A stretch of DNA of 64,000 bases from an uncultured Alistipes sp. (GCA_905213895.1 CAJMKE010000003.1:1-64000); one strand, 5' to 3'; positions 18,448-26,986 are shown, counted from the first letter of the stretch. Notes: generated by a model from the sequence alone, not told the origin. Numbers and translations are program-made.

Positions 18448-18450
18448 ATA

Positions 18451-19362
18451 TCATTCTGCGATCTCTGTATTCTCACCATTTATTTGTAGAATGAATATGA
18501 CTATATTAGAAACTATTCCTACTACAAATTCTGCATATTTAGGCGGAAAATATTTAAAGTCTTGCTCTTTGCCATGTCCTGTCCCATATGCATTCCTCAA
18601 TTCCGCTACTCCTTGAATAATCGTATTGCAACCGCTCAACAATTGTTTTACGGATCTTGCGGCCAACTCGGGATTATCTATTTCTTGAAGGTCAATAAAA
18701 GAAAGACCTTTAATCGTTTCTTTGAACAATTTTGATAAATCCCAATTCGGATCAATATCGATAGATTTCTCTTTTAGAATAGATTTACAGGTTATTTCGA
18801 TTAGCTCTTTCGCTGTACCCAATGCCAAATCGGTGTTGGTATGAACAGCGTCAACCATTGTTTTAATTTTTGCATTTACATATTCGGTATTCAAATAAAT
18901 TTTGATTTTTTCTTTTTTCTCTTCTAAATCAAGATTTAATTCTTTCTCTCGAAATGAATATATAGGGATCCTCGATATAACATCTTCAACAAATGATTCG
19001 AATCCATCGTTCGATAAATATTTATCGTATAATTGTCTTAACCTCTCTAATTCCTCACTGTCTGCGCATACGGATGGATGTATGGTTTCGCGAAGGAAAC
19101 GAATGAAATCAGCATCAGAACAACGCATCAAATTGAATCGGGAATCCGTAAACATCCACCCCGGTTCATAATCGCCAAAACGAGAATGACAACTTATATC
19201 TCCATATGCGGTTTTATATCGACGATCCGTAGACGGTAAATTATTCAAATCGTACAACCGAATGAGAAAATCGGCATAATCAAATCGCCCTCCTAATATG
19301 ATCTTTTCCAATGCTATCGCATCTGCGATTCTTTGACGTGTGATAAGAGTTATTTTATTCAT
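18451..19362 (-). CDS. Abortive-infection protein with Abi_C domain
   Basis: 303 aa, on the strand opposite to the tail genes and much richer in A/T than they are. The C-terminal third (about 190-290) matches the Abi_C family: an ELIEITCKSIL helix, then VAELRNAYGTGHGK with the signature GTGHG, then a hydrophobic helix. The N-terminal part resembles AbiJ N-terminal domains, followed by a charged helix around EKKEKIKIYLN. Such proteins are thought to kill or arrest the host on phage infection; here it would protect the lysogen against other phages. It converges on the tape measure gene with 3 bp between stop codons. Signs of transfer are strong. Confidence 0.72.
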   Translation of the reverse strand: MNKITLITRQRIADAIALEKIILGGRFDYADFLIRLYDLNNLPSTDRRYKTAYGDISCHSRFGDYEPGWMFTDSRFNLMRCSDADFIRFLRETIHPSVCADSEELERLRQLYDKYLSNDGFESFVEDVISRIPIYSFREKELNLDLEEKKEKIKIYLNTEYVNAKIKTMVDAVHTNTDLALGTAKELIEITCKSILKEKSIDIDPNWDLSKLFKETIKGLSFIDLQEIDNPELAARSVKQLLSGCNTIIQGVAELRNAYGTGHGKEQDFKYFPPKYAEFVVGIVSNIVIFILQINGENTEIAE

Positions 19363-19440
19363 ATTTTCTTTTTTGTGTAAAAATACAACGAAATAACTCT
19401 TAATCTTGCGTTTTTTTGCAAAAATAGCGAGGATTAATAA

Positions 19441-19950
19441 CTACTTCCGAATACAATCCAAGGCTTTGAGTTCATCGTATCGTTGCTGGAGTTTCCGACG
19501 GATCATCTCGTTCAGGACTTCGAGATGGTCGCCGACAAGGACGGCGTCCGCTTCGGTCAAGCCGTATCGTAGTATCGATTCCGGAGTCAAACGGAGCGGA
19601 GCGTTGCGGCGCAATCCCATCTCGCAATGGTGATAAAGGAACGATTCATAAATACGTTCGATATATTCAGCGGTTAATTCTTCCACGGTTTCGATATGCA
19701 CTTCGTGGAAGATGACGATGAGCGGATCGTCGGGCGCAACCGCATCGCCCCTGCCGAAAAACTCCCGCAAAGACAAATACTCGCCGTCTGCATTCTTTAT
19801 CGAAAATGACAGGACCGATGCGTGTTCCCACAGCGCATAAATATGGTGATGCGAGCGTTCCGACGCCACCAGAAACGACCGCAATATCCGTGCGGTCAAC
19901 GGTCGCACGACACGGCGATCCGGTATTCGATTCGTTGCGTTCATAATCAT
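19441..19950 (-). CDS. Unknown phage-region protein
   Basis: 169 aa, not recognised. No signal peptide or membrane segment. It begins MIMNATNRIPDRRVV and contains the motif-like stretch HHHIYALWEHASVLSF, followed by a strand-rich middle and helical end (EVLNEMIRRKLQQRYDELKA). It lies 78 bp upstream of the Abi_C gene on the same strand, so the two may form one accessory unit. Its codon use is more GC-rich than the Abi_C gene and like the phage. A -7-like TATCTTTG on the minus strand near 20227 could serve it, leaving a leader of about 270 nt. Confidence 0.55.
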   Translation of the reverse strand: MIMNATNRIPDRRVVRPLTARILRSFLVASERSHHHIYALWEHASVLSFSIKNADGEYLSLREFFGRGDAVAPDDPLIVIFHEVHIETVEELTAEYIERIYESFLYHHCEMGLRRNAPLRLTPESILRYGLTEADAVLVGDHLEVLNEMIRRKLQQRYDELKALDCIRK

Positions 19951-19995
19951 CGAAATGGCAGATAGGATCGCGTCTGTCCGCCGGGCAAAAAGAAC

Positions 19996-20214
19996 GTGGG
20001 CCTACTGCCGCTTATACTGGAGAGGTACTGGTATACCCACAAAGGATAAGCACATATAGCCCACGCCGTAAAGCAGGGATATGACCATATCCCGAACCTT
20101 ACGGCGAGAGCCGTTCGATGCGAGAATACGGTGTGCTCAACCCTTTGTTAAAAATTACCAGTTTTCTCCAGAGTCAAGTCGGATAATATGTCGCACTCCG
20201 GCTGTGCGGAATGC
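19996..20214. other. Highly structured non-coding region before the fibre gene
   Basis: The 325-bp gap 19951-20275 folds into several strong hairpins. GTGGGC/GCCCAC (19996-20001 with 20059-20064) encloses TATAC/GTATA. Next to it GCCGTAA/TTACGGC (20065-20071 with 20099-20105) encloses GGGATAT/ATATCCC (20076-20093). CCGT/ACGG (20111-20131) and GCACTCCG/CGGAATGC (20193-20214) follow. An open frame reaches into this region from the fibre gene, but the dense pairing and lack of family match argue that it is not coding. It could be an RNA leader, a small RNA, or a recombination or origin site; strand is unknown. Confidence 0.5.
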
Positions 20215-20275
20215 AACTACAAAGATAAGGCATTCTTCGGAATTAGGGACTTTGTATCCCGAAAAAGGTTCGGCG

Positions 20276-22435
20276 ATGCGTTATTTTCACGTCGTTATGG
20301 ACGAAGTTCGCATCAAAGACCTCGCGAGCGCTTCGGGACAGTTGGCGGAGTTCGACGCATTCGAGTTCATCGTCGACGTCCCGACTGCCGCCGCATCGAT
20401 GAAGGTTTCCGGTAAGGAGATCAAAAGCGTAATGGCTCCGAAGAGGCATACGCACGCCGTCTCCGACATCACGGGGCTGTCCGGCGAACTCGACAAGAAG
20501 TTGGACAAGAAAGGCGGTACGATCTCCGGCGACTTGTCGGTTATGGGCGATACGTACCTGCGGCGGCTTCATTTGGAGGAGTTCTTGGAGGTTCCCGAAT
20601 ACCGCTACAACCGCATCGAAACGGTCGTCGGCGATCGGTGGTCCGCTCCGGGCGGAGGCATCGTCGAGATCGTCTCGCCGGAGAACCGGACGTTGATCGT
20701 CAAGTTAGAGGAGGGCGAAACAAGCACTTTGCGCGAGAACGACCTCTGTATGGGCATCTTCCTGAACTCGGCAATGGACGCGTCGAGCGGCAATACCGTC
20801 GATTCGGACGACTCGTTCGGCAACCGCGCCTATGCAGGTTTCACGACCTGCTACTTCCGGCTTACCGAGTGCCTCGACCGCGATACCTACGCCGAATGGC
20901 GGTACGAACTGCGCAAGGGTTATCCCTACCACCCGCAGGCGGCGATGCAGTTCGTGGCATTCGGCAATACGACCGACAAGGAGCGTCGAACCTCCCGCTA
21001 CGAAACCCGCACCTACCTGCGCTTCCTCACGGGTATGGACGACTGGACGATCCGCACGGAGAATATCGCAGCGCAGTTCGGCGACTTATCGAATCTCAAG
21101 GCGCACGGTCTGGATATGACCGGTTATTCGGCCTACCTGAAAAACATCTATCTCACAGGGTTCCTCTCGGACAAGTCGGGCGACTCGTGGTTCGACTCCG
21201 CGACGGGCGATATGCAGCTCTTCAACCGTACGACGGGTTATGGCGTAAGTTTCCGCGACGGCATCTTGCGCTTCGGTCGCATAGACCCCGCGAAGCCCGA
21301 TGCCGGAACGGATTTCGACGAGTTGATGCAGACGATCTCCTCGACATTGGAGACGCTCGGCCGTATCAACTCCGACGAATATGTTTCGCCGGTGGAGAAA
21401 TCGTTCCTGAAAGAGCGCTTGCAGGATATCCGAACCGAGTACGAACAACTCCGCGCCAATGCCCTGCGGCTGCTCTCCGTGTTTCGTTACCGCAGCGCGA
21501 ACGGCAAAATACTTATGGTACACGGCAAGCGGCGCGTCGTCCGGTTGCTCGCCGACGAATGGACGCCCTACGAAGATGCCTATCAGCGGGCCGTCGCCGC
21601 CATCGGGAAATACACGCAGCCGGAGCCGGAGTTCATTCCGATCGGGGATGATTTCGCCGATATAGAGGCTTACTACACGGCCCGCCGGACGATCGGGGCG
21701 CTCTTGGACGAGGCGGCGAAAAGCGACGACAGCGATCTGGAATATCTGCGCGAGAACTTTCAGGATATCTCGACGGAGATCGATGCCGGAAGCGGCGTGG
21801 TGCTGTCGGGATTCGTCGGCGTAAAGGACGATACGGACAAGAAGGTCGTGGCGGGTATGGCGGGCTGCGCATTGAAAGGCGCTCCGACGTCGAAGCACGG
21901 CAAGTTGATGTTCTTCGCCGGAGCGGACGGGATCGAGAACGCTGCGACGGCTGCCACACGCATCTACGAAGACGGACACGTCGAAATGGCGAGCGGTATC
22001 TTCAGCGGATATTCGAAGGTGCAGTTCAAATACTTCACGGACGAAGGCACGGACTACAACGCCTCGACCCGCAAATATACGCTTAACCGCAACTTCAACC
22101 TGATCGCCAACGGCGCGGATTTCGGCACTTATATCATTTGGCTTAATCTGCCCGTATCGGCCGAGTATATCGGCAGCGTGGTGAACCTATACGACTGTCC
22201 GATCCGCACCCGTTCATCGCCCAGTCTGGTACTTGCGGCGGACGACACGCAGTCGGGCATCGTGACGACACTGAAGAAAGATGCCTACGGAATGGGCTAT
22301 CTGCCGGTTCCTCGCATCGAGACTTACGGAGGACTGTTGCAACTGTTGGCTGTGCCGTCGCCCTATTCCTCCGCCAAATGCATGTGGCACGTTACTTATC
22401 AGATGATGTCCGAATTCAAGATTTACGAAGAATAG
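20276..22435 (+). CDS. Phage tail fibre-type protein
   Basis: 719 aa. The ATG at 20276 is chosen because MRYFHVVMDEVRIKDL begins the folded part and is preceded by AAAAAGG, while upstream lies the structured gap. The N-terminal region contains HTHAVSDITGLSGELDKKLD and GGTISGDLSVMGDTYL, standard shaft elements of tail fibres and appendage proteins. A long beta-rich middle follows, with a helical segment (about 370-470) and a C-terminal beta domain. No intramolecular chaperone signature was recognised. It starts a three-gene set with the 77-aa and BspA-like proteins, probably the host-recognition device. Confidence 0.82.
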   Translation: MRYFHVVMDEVRIKDLASASGQLAEFDAFEFIVDVPTAAASMKVSGKEIKSVMAPKRHTHAVSDITGLSGELDKKLDKKGGTISGDLSVMGDTYLRRLHLEEFLEVPEYRYNRIETVVGDRWSAPGGGIVEIVSPENRTLIVKLEEGETSTLRENDLCMGIFLNSAMDASSGNTVDSDDSFGNRAYAGFTTCYFRLTECLDRDTYAEWRYELRKGYPYHPQAAMQFVAFGNTTDKERRTSRYETRTYLRFLTGMDDWTIRTENIAAQFGDLSNLKAHGLDMTGYSAYLKNIYLTGFLSDKSGDSWFDSATGDMQLFNRTTGYGVSFRDGILRFGRIDPAKPDAGTDFDELMQTISSTLETLGRINSDEYVSPVEKSFLKERLQDIRTEYEQLRANALRLLSVFRYRSANGKILMVHGKRRVVRLLADEWTPYEDAYQRAVAAIGKYTQPEPEFIPIGDDFADIEAYYTARRTIGALLDEAAKSDDSDLEYLRENFQDISTEIDAGSGVVLSGFVGVKDDTDKKVVAGMAGCALKGAPTSKHGKLMFFAGADGIENAATAATRIYEDGHVEMASGIFSGYSKVQFKYFTDEGTDYNASTRKYTLNRNFNLIANGADFGTYIIWLNLPVSAEYIGSVVNLYDCPIRTRSSPSLVLAADDTQSGIVTTLKKDAYGMGYLPVPRIETYGGLLQLLAVPSPYSSAKCMWHVTYQMMSEFKIYEE

Positions 22436-22439
22436 AATT

Positions 22440-22673
22440 ATGGCGATAGAACAAACAGGGTCGATTATAGGACGGCCTGCAACCGGATCGGATACCGATA
22501 CGATCACGCTCTCTCAACTCCCGAAGGTGACGACTTTGGCTGCCACCGACCTTATCGAAATCGACCGCAACGGTACGGGGGCTGCCGTGACTTATGCGAC
22601 GCTGGTCGATGCGATGACCGCCTCGCTCGGACTGACGGGCATCGAGGAGGCACTGAGCCATATTATCGGATAG
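22440..22673 (+). CDS. Small fibre-associated protein
   Basis: 77 aa. Starts 4 bp after the fibre stop and ends 3 bp before the next ATG, so translation is coupled. The sequence LSQLPKVTTLAATDLIEIDR resembles the collar segment found at the start of many Bacteroidetes fibre-tip proteins. It may be an adaptor between fibre and the BspA-like protein; this is inference from position. Confidence 0.65.
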   Translation: MAIEQTGSIIGRPATGSDTDTITLSQLPKVTTLAATDLIEIDRNGTGAAVTYATLVDAMTASLGLTGIEEALSHIIG

Positions 22674-22676
22674 CGT

Positions 22677-23378
22677 ATGGCAGACTTTACTTCACTCGTT
22701 TTGCGGCTCGATGCGCTGCGGCAGCACCTTGCCGGGACGCTCCGGGCGAAGGGCGTGGCGGCAGCGACGACCGATACGCTGACTGCGCTCGTAGAGAAGA
22801 CCGCCCTCGTGGACAGCACCAGCGGAATGAATCAGATCCGCAACGGCTACCAGCTCTTTCGGGGCAATACGACGATGTCGGTATTTCCGGAGTTCGACAC
22901 GGCGTCGTTCGATTCGATGTATCAGATGTGCTACGGCTGTACGGCGCTGGAGCGCGTGCCGACGCTCGACACCTCGAACGTTGCGAATATGATGTATGCC
23001 TTCTACGGTTGTACGAATTTGCAGGAGATCGGCGGACTGGACACTTCGCGCATTACCTCCGCCTCGGAGATGTTCCACGGCTGCAAGAGCCTGCGCAAAA
23101 TCGGCGGAAGACTCGACTTCAGCAAGGTCTCTTCGAAGATCGATACGGCATTCGTCTCCTGCTCCGCACTCGAAACGGTCCACATCGACGGACCCGTCGA
23201 TGTGGACATCGCCGTGAATGGTTGTCCGAAACTCACGGTAGAGAGTTTGGTATTCCTGCTGAACGCGCTATCCGATACCGGTAATGGCAAAACCTGCAAT
23301 ATCGGAGCGAAGAACCTTGCGAAACTGAATGCTATCCAAAAAGCGATTGCGACAGACAAGGGATGGACGTTGACGTAA
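22677..23378 (+). CDS. BspA-like leucine-rich repeat protein, fibre tip
   Basis: 233 aa. After a helical N-terminus (about 1-55) come four repeats of the BspA-like/DUF285 type, for example FDTASFDSMYQMCYGCTALE, LDTSNVANMMYAFYGCTNL and LDTSRITSASEMFHGCKSL. DUF285-type repeats are found on surface proteins and on phage receptor-binding proteins in Bacteroidetes and mycoplasmas. No signal peptide is present, which fits a virion component rather than a secreted protein. The short repeats could recombine and change host range. Confidence 0.8.
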   Translation: MADFTSLVLRLDALRQHLAGTLRAKGVAAATTDTLTALVEKTALVDSTSGMNQIRNGYQLFRGNTTMSVFPEFDTASFDSMYQMCYGCTALERVPTLDTSNVANMMYAFYGCTNLQEIGGLDTSRITSASEMFHGCKSLRKIGGRLDFSKVSSKIDTAFVSCSALETVHIDGPVDVDIAVNGCPKLTVESLVFLLNALSDTGNGKTCNIGAKNLAKLNAIQKAIATDKGWTLT

Positions 23379-23381
23379 ATG

Positions 23382-23870
23382 CTATTGCTCGAAACTTTCC
23401 CAGTCTACACAGAAACCGCTTACATTGGTCTCTGCCCACCGAAGATATTGTTCATCTTCAGCCTTGACCTCTGCCAGCGTTTTCCCTTTATGCTTGCCGA
23501 ATCGCATCGTGTCGGAAGGCCCTAATTTGTCATTGGGCTTATGCTCCGATGCCTGTTCGATGTCGATATCCGGTGTGGCAGTCGGTTCGCCTATTACATT
23601 TACGAGAACCCATCCACCGCACCCGCAACAAGGAATCGGACGAGGCTCCGCATCGCTTTTCTTGCACCAATACGCGTCTTCTCGTTGTCCGTTGCGCAGG
23701 TAATATCCCCAAGCATGACCGTATTCGCCTTTCGGGGCGATCTTCGTTACGACGACCGATTGGTTCCGATACCAGTCGGAAACTCGCCCATCGGGAAATC
23801 GTCTTACTTCGAACGGCAATGCCCGACCTATTCGATAGTATATCTTGAAAATGTTATCGTGTGGATACAT
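23382..23870 (-). CDS. Protein with ExoX C-terminal/DUF3820-like end
   Basis: 162 aa, opposite strand to the fibre genes, convergent with 3 bp between. The C-terminal 45 residues (SDTMRFGKHKGKTLAEVKA then YLRWAE) match the small domain found at the C-terminus of exonuclease X and in DUF3820 proteins. The central part has CCGCGGW and aromatic residues but no nuclease motif. The N-terminal region resembles no family I know. Possibly a DNA-end or nucleic-acid binding accessory protein. Confidence 0.6.
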   Translation of the reverse strand: MYPHDNIFKIYYRIGRALPFEVRRFPDGRVSDWYRNQSVVVTKIAPKGEYGHAWGYYLRNGQREDAYWCKKSDAEPRPIPCCGCGGWVLVNVIGEPTATPDIDIEQASEHKPNDKLGPSDTMRFGKHKGKTLAEVKAEDEQYLRWAETNVSGFCVDWESFEQ

Positions 23871-23883
23871 AATACAGACTTTT

Positions 23884-24924
23884 TTATTCGGTACAATCGA
23901 TAGCTACTTTGATCGCTCCGTCGCGGCGGTTTTCGAAGAGGTCATATGCCTCGGCAATGCGACTAAGCGGATAGCGGTGCGTGATGAGCGGCGTAGTATC
24001 GATCTCGCCCGCCTCGATCAGCCGGAGTATCTCGGCGCAGTCGCAGCCGTCTACGCCGCCCGTCTTGAAGGTGAGGTTTTTGCCATACATGTCGGGCAGC
24101 GGCAACACCTGCGGCCGGTCGTAGAGCGCAACAATGACAACCGTCGCGTTGGGGCGGGCGCACTCCCACGCCAAGCGGAACGTATCTTCCGCTCCGGCCA
24201 CCTCCAGCACGACGTCGGCGCCACCACGGTCGCTGTTCGCAAAGACTGCCTCGCGACACTCCTCCGGTGCGACCGTCAGAACCTCGGGATAGTGTTCCCG
24301 CACGAATCGCCGCCGTTCGGGCGATTTTTCGCAGACGATGATTCGCTTCGGGCGCTTCAACCTCGCGCAAAGCAGCGTGCAAATACCCGTCGGTCCGGCA
24401 CCGATAATCAGGACCGTATCGTCGGGCGTAATCTCCGAAATCTTCGCCGCCCAATAGCCCGTAGCCAAAATATCGCCGACGAACAATGCCTGTTCGTCGC
24501 TCACCGTATCGGGAATGCGGTTCAACCCTTGATCGGCATGCGGCACGCGGACATACTCCGCCTGTCCGCCGTCGATGCGGCAGCCCAGCGCCCAACCTCC
24601 GTCGGGATCGGTGCAGTTGTTCACGTAGCCGCGCTTGCAGAAGAAGCATTCGCCGCAGAAGGTCTCGACGTTGACCGTCACGCGGTCGCCGACCTTTACG
24701 CCGCGCACCTCCGACCCGACCGCTTCGACGATGCCGACCATTTCGTGGCCGACGGTGATGCCCTCGACGGCGCGGGGCACGTTACCGTGCTTGATATGCA
24801 GATCGCTGGTGCAGATGCTCGCGAGCGTCACGCGCACGATGGCGTCGCGAGGATCCTGCAAGGCGGGTTTCGGCTTGTCGAGCAGTTCGAACCGGCCGTG
24901 TTCGATATAGGTATAGGCTTTCAT
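23884..24924 (-). CDS. Zinc-dependent alcohol dehydrogenase (MDR family)
   Basis: 346 aa cytosolic NAD(P)-dependent oxidoreductase of the medium-chain family. Catalytic zinc ligands are Cys in SICTSDLH and His/Glu in GHEMVG. The structural zinc site is CGECFFCKRGYVNNC. The Rossmann motif is GAGPTG (about residue 175). It resembles threonine or formaldehyde dehydrogenase-like Adh; the substrate cannot be named. It is out of place between phage fibre genes and accessory genes, and starts 96 bp from the CoiA-like gene on the other strand. A TAAATTTG (24938-24945, minus strand) just upstream may be its -7 element. It is metabolic cargo, most likely expressed in the lysogen. Confidence 0.9.
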   Translation of the reverse strand: MKAYTYIEHGRFELLDKPKPALQDPRDAIVRVTLASICTSDLHIKHGNVPRAVEGITVGHEMVGIVEAVGSEVRGVKVGDRVTVNVETFCGECFFCKRGYVNNCTDPDGGWALGCRIDGGQAEYVRVPHADQGLNRIPDTVSDEQALFVGDILATGYWAAKISEITPDDTVLIIGAGPTGICTLLCARLKRPKRIIVCEKSPERRRFVREHYPEVLTVAPEECREAVFANSDRGGADVVLEVAGAEDTFRLAWECARPNATVVIVALYDRPQVLPLPDMYGKNLTFKTGGVDGCDCAEILRLIEAGEIDTTPLITHRYPLSRIAEAYDLFENRRDGAIKVAIDCTE

Positions 24925-25020
24925 GAAATTTTTTTTACAAATTTAACTTTTTCCGAACAAAATAATATATGATTTATAATAAATGGTATCTTTATAGAAC
25001 CAAATATAACTATTGCCACT

Positions 25021-26163
25021 ATGAAAGATCTATCTATCACATATGCACAGGATGTAGACAACAATCTTATTTCAGTAAAAAATGCTTGTAAGGGACAGCG
25101 GTATTTTTGCATCGAATGTGGCGAAGAGTTGATGCTTAAGGTTAGCAAAATTCCGCCGGGACAGAAATATTATCGCAGGTCTCATTTTTCCCACCGGAAA
25201 GATAGTAATTGTCATCCGGAGACAGTACTTCATAATCAGTTCAAAAGAATGTCCGCTGCTTTTTTGGAGCGCAAAATAGAAACCGGTCAATCATTCGATA
25301 TTTCATGGGGATGTGACGAATGCGACGAGATACATCAATATAATTTATTAACCGGCGTCGCATCCGTAAAGGTCGAATATCGATTGCCTGATTGCCAGCC
25401 AGATATCGCTTTGCTTACGGCAGATAATATGGTAAAAGCCGTTATCGAAGTCGTTGTAAAGCACAAGCCAGAAGACTATGCCGTGAAATACTATAAAGAT
25501 AACGAGATCATTCTTATTCAGATTGATCTGCAATCTTTTGATGATATAGATCATTTGGAAGAGCGGCTCCAGCATCCGACAAAAGTTGCATTCTGTCTGT
25601 CTCCCGTTTGTGAGATATGCGGCAAACGCAAGAATACGGCGCGTATGCGGATCGTCGATACCTATTGTTGGAAATGCGGAAATAAGATGAAAATGGCACT
25701 TATCGATGGATGCGCATATTCCTATCTTGGCCCGACTGATTTTAATAAAAACGAGTTGCGATTAGCCGCCAAGCATGGTGTAACCATCAAAGAGTGCTAC
25801 AGTCAAACCGTGGAAGATTCCTACTTGGCAAATGTTTGTAACACCTGCAATGCGTTTATAGGAGACTTTTACCTACACGAATATGTAGAATCTCCATATA
25901 CACCCATAGACCTCGGATATAAATGTTTCCACTGTATAGAGGATGCGAAATATCGCAAGGCGGAAGAGGATCACGAAAAAGAGCAAAAACGGGAAGAGGA
26001 ACGAATCGCGCGGGAGATGAAGATAAGAGAGTTGAGAGAACGCAATGAAATAAAACCATGTCCGGAGTGCGGTGGAATTTTGGAAATCAAAAACGGACCA
26101 TATGGTGCGTTTTACGGATGTTGCAATTATCCGCAATGTACGTATACCGAAAAAATCGATTGA
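25021..26163 (+). CDS. CoiA-like nuclease with C-terminal zinc finger
   Basis: 380 aa. The N-terminal zinc-ribbon FCIECGEELMLKV and HFSHRKDSNCHPETVLHNQF are the start of the CoiA competence family, followed by a PD-(D/E)xK-type core (CQPDIALL, then AVIEVVVKHK). A middle part has two more cysteine pairs (CEICGK, CWKCGNK). A charged helix (about 315-345) leads to a topoisomerase-type zinc finger, CPECGG then CCNYPQC. CoiA homologues act on DNA in competence; versions in mobile elements are often linked to defence. A/T-rich relative to the phage genes, which suggests separate acquisition. It has no partner gene on its strand. Confidence 0.72.
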   Translation: MKDLSITYAQDVDNNLISVKNACKGQRYFCIECGEELMLKVSKIPPGQKYYRRSHFSHRKDSNCHPETVLHNQFKRMSAAFLERKIETGQSFDISWGCDECDEIHQYNLLTGVASVKVEYRLPDCQPDIALLTADNMVKAVIEVVVKHKPEDYAVKYYKDNEIILIQIDLQSFDDIDHLEERLQHPTKVAFCLSPVCEICGKRKNTARMRIVDTYCWKCGNKMKMALIDGCAYSYLGPTDFNKNELRLAAKHGVTIKECYSQTVEDSYLANVCNTCNAFIGDFYLHEYVESPYTPIDLGYKCFHCIEDAKYRKAEEDHEKEQKREEERIAREMKIRELRERNEIKPCPECGGILEIKNGPYGAFYGCCNYPQCTYTEKID

Positions 26164-26172
26164 TAAAGATTA

Positions 26173-26199
26173 CCGGAGCCGCACACGGTGCGGCTCCGG
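26173..26199. terminator. Hairpin terminator between convergent genes
   Basis: Perfect 12-bp arms CCGGAGCCGCAC/GTGCGGCTCCGG with a 3-nt loop, between the CoiA-like gene and the 26320 gene. It is followed by GCAATAAACAACTGA (26202-26216), a sequence that also follows the hairpin at 27442 and closely matches, in the other orientation, the leader of the promoter cassettes. A further imperfect hairpin (ACGGAT/ATCCGT) lies near 26274-26311. Confidence 0.65.
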
Positions 26200-26319
26200 C
26201 TGCAATAAACAACTGATAGAGCACGATAGATTTCCTATCGAAAGAGACGCGTGCAACCCTGCTCCGGGGTTAGGACGGATACTCCCCGTTCAAGCTGCAG
26301 GGAGCATCCGTGCGTCGGT

Positions 26320-26607
26320 CTATTCCTCTTCGCCTTCGAACCACTCGCGGAAGTAGTCGTAGAAGCGCTCTTTGGTCCTATCCGCCATGCGATCGAAATT
26401 CGTCAGGATGAACTCGCAACCTTCGGTATTCCACCCGGCCGGGGTCTCGATAGCCCGGAAATTTACCGGTTCGACGATTACGCCTTCGTACTCTTCCAAC
26501 AATTCGCGAGCCTTGCGAGCCATATCGCGCACCTCGTCCGTCGCCTGCGCCCAATTCGTGGCATTCTTCGGGAATCTCTCTAAAAACCGTTCGATGTTCG
26601 TTCTCAT
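26320..26607 (-). CDS. Small acidic protein, first of the promoter-cassette genes
   Basis: 95 aa, not recognised. Mostly helical and acidic (ends DYFREWFEGEEE) with a central strand region (EGVIVEPVNFRAIETPAGWN). No signal peptide. It stands alone behind promoter cassette copy 1, with a leader of about 30 nt. Genes of this size under strong early-type promoters in phages often encode inhibitors of host functions or defence, but nothing in the sequence shows which. Confidence 0.6.
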   Translation of the reverse strand: MRTNIERFLERFPKNATNWAQATDEVRDMARKARELLEEYEGVIVEPVNFRAIETPAGWNTEGCEFILTNFDRMADRTKERFYDYFREWFEGEEE

Positions 26608-26638
26608 AATTCGCTCTTTTTTAGTTGTTTATCGTACT

Positions 26639-26670
26639 GCAAACATAACATCGTTATTCGGAACACGCAA
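26639..26670 (-). promoter_or_regulatory. Promoter cassette copy 1
   Basis: On the minus strand TTG (26668-26670), 20 bp, TATGTTTG. It is nearly identical to copy 4 over about 75 bp, and the stretch CTTGCGTGTTCCGAATAA is shared by copies 1, 2 and 4. It drives the 26320 gene. Confidence 0.8.
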
Positions 26671-26757
26671 GTTGTTCGGCGACTATTATCGTATTTATTT
26701 TCAGCAAATTAGATATTCCGAAAAGATGGCGGAACCGAGCATTATCGTTGCCGGCGA

Positions 26758-26958
26758 TTATTCCGTTTTCTCGATAATTACGAACCGATCGACTTCGGGA
26801 ATGACTGCCAAGCCGCCCCATGTGCCGTGCAGTTGCCCGAGCGAATCGATGAACTCGATCGTTCCCTCCTTGCCGTCGTAACGGCTGTCCTCGTCGCGAA
26901 GATGGATAATGCGAATCTTGTCGCCTACCGTTGCATTTGCATTCATCGTTTTCATCAC
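26758..26958 (-). CDS. DUF4314-like small protein
   Basis: 66 aa. VGDKIRIIHLRDEDSRYDG, then GTIEFIDSLGQLHGTWGGLA and a final VIPEVDRFVII follow the DUF4314 pattern (small beta-barrel proteins common in conjugative and phage elements, function unknown). The first two methionines lie close together and the internal MNANATVGDK may be the true start. It follows the 27031 gene after a hairpin and has no cassette of its own, so it may be expressed by read-through. Confidence 0.7.
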   Translation of the reverse strand: MMKTMNANATVGDKIRIIHLRDEDSRYDGKEGTIEFIDSLGQLHGTWGGLAVIPEVDRFVIIEKTE

Positions 26959-26986
26959 TTTATGTATTTTCCGGTTTCGGGCCTTA

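Noticed and set aside
12361..20256. Possible invertible segment between GACAAAGTATCTC (12361) and GACTTTGTATCCC (20248)
   Set aside because: Only about 7 bp match in inverted orientation; too short for a recombinase site and similar ACAAAGT words occur elsewhere.
20081..20275. Upstream extension of the tail fibre protein by 65 codons
   Set aside because: This part overlaps the paired structures and is basic and disordered in translation, while MRYFHVVMDEV has a good context and begins the folded part.
20276..23378. Diversity-generating retroelement acting on fibre or BspA-like genes
   Set aside because: No reverse transcriptase gene and no template/variable repeat pair were found in the window.
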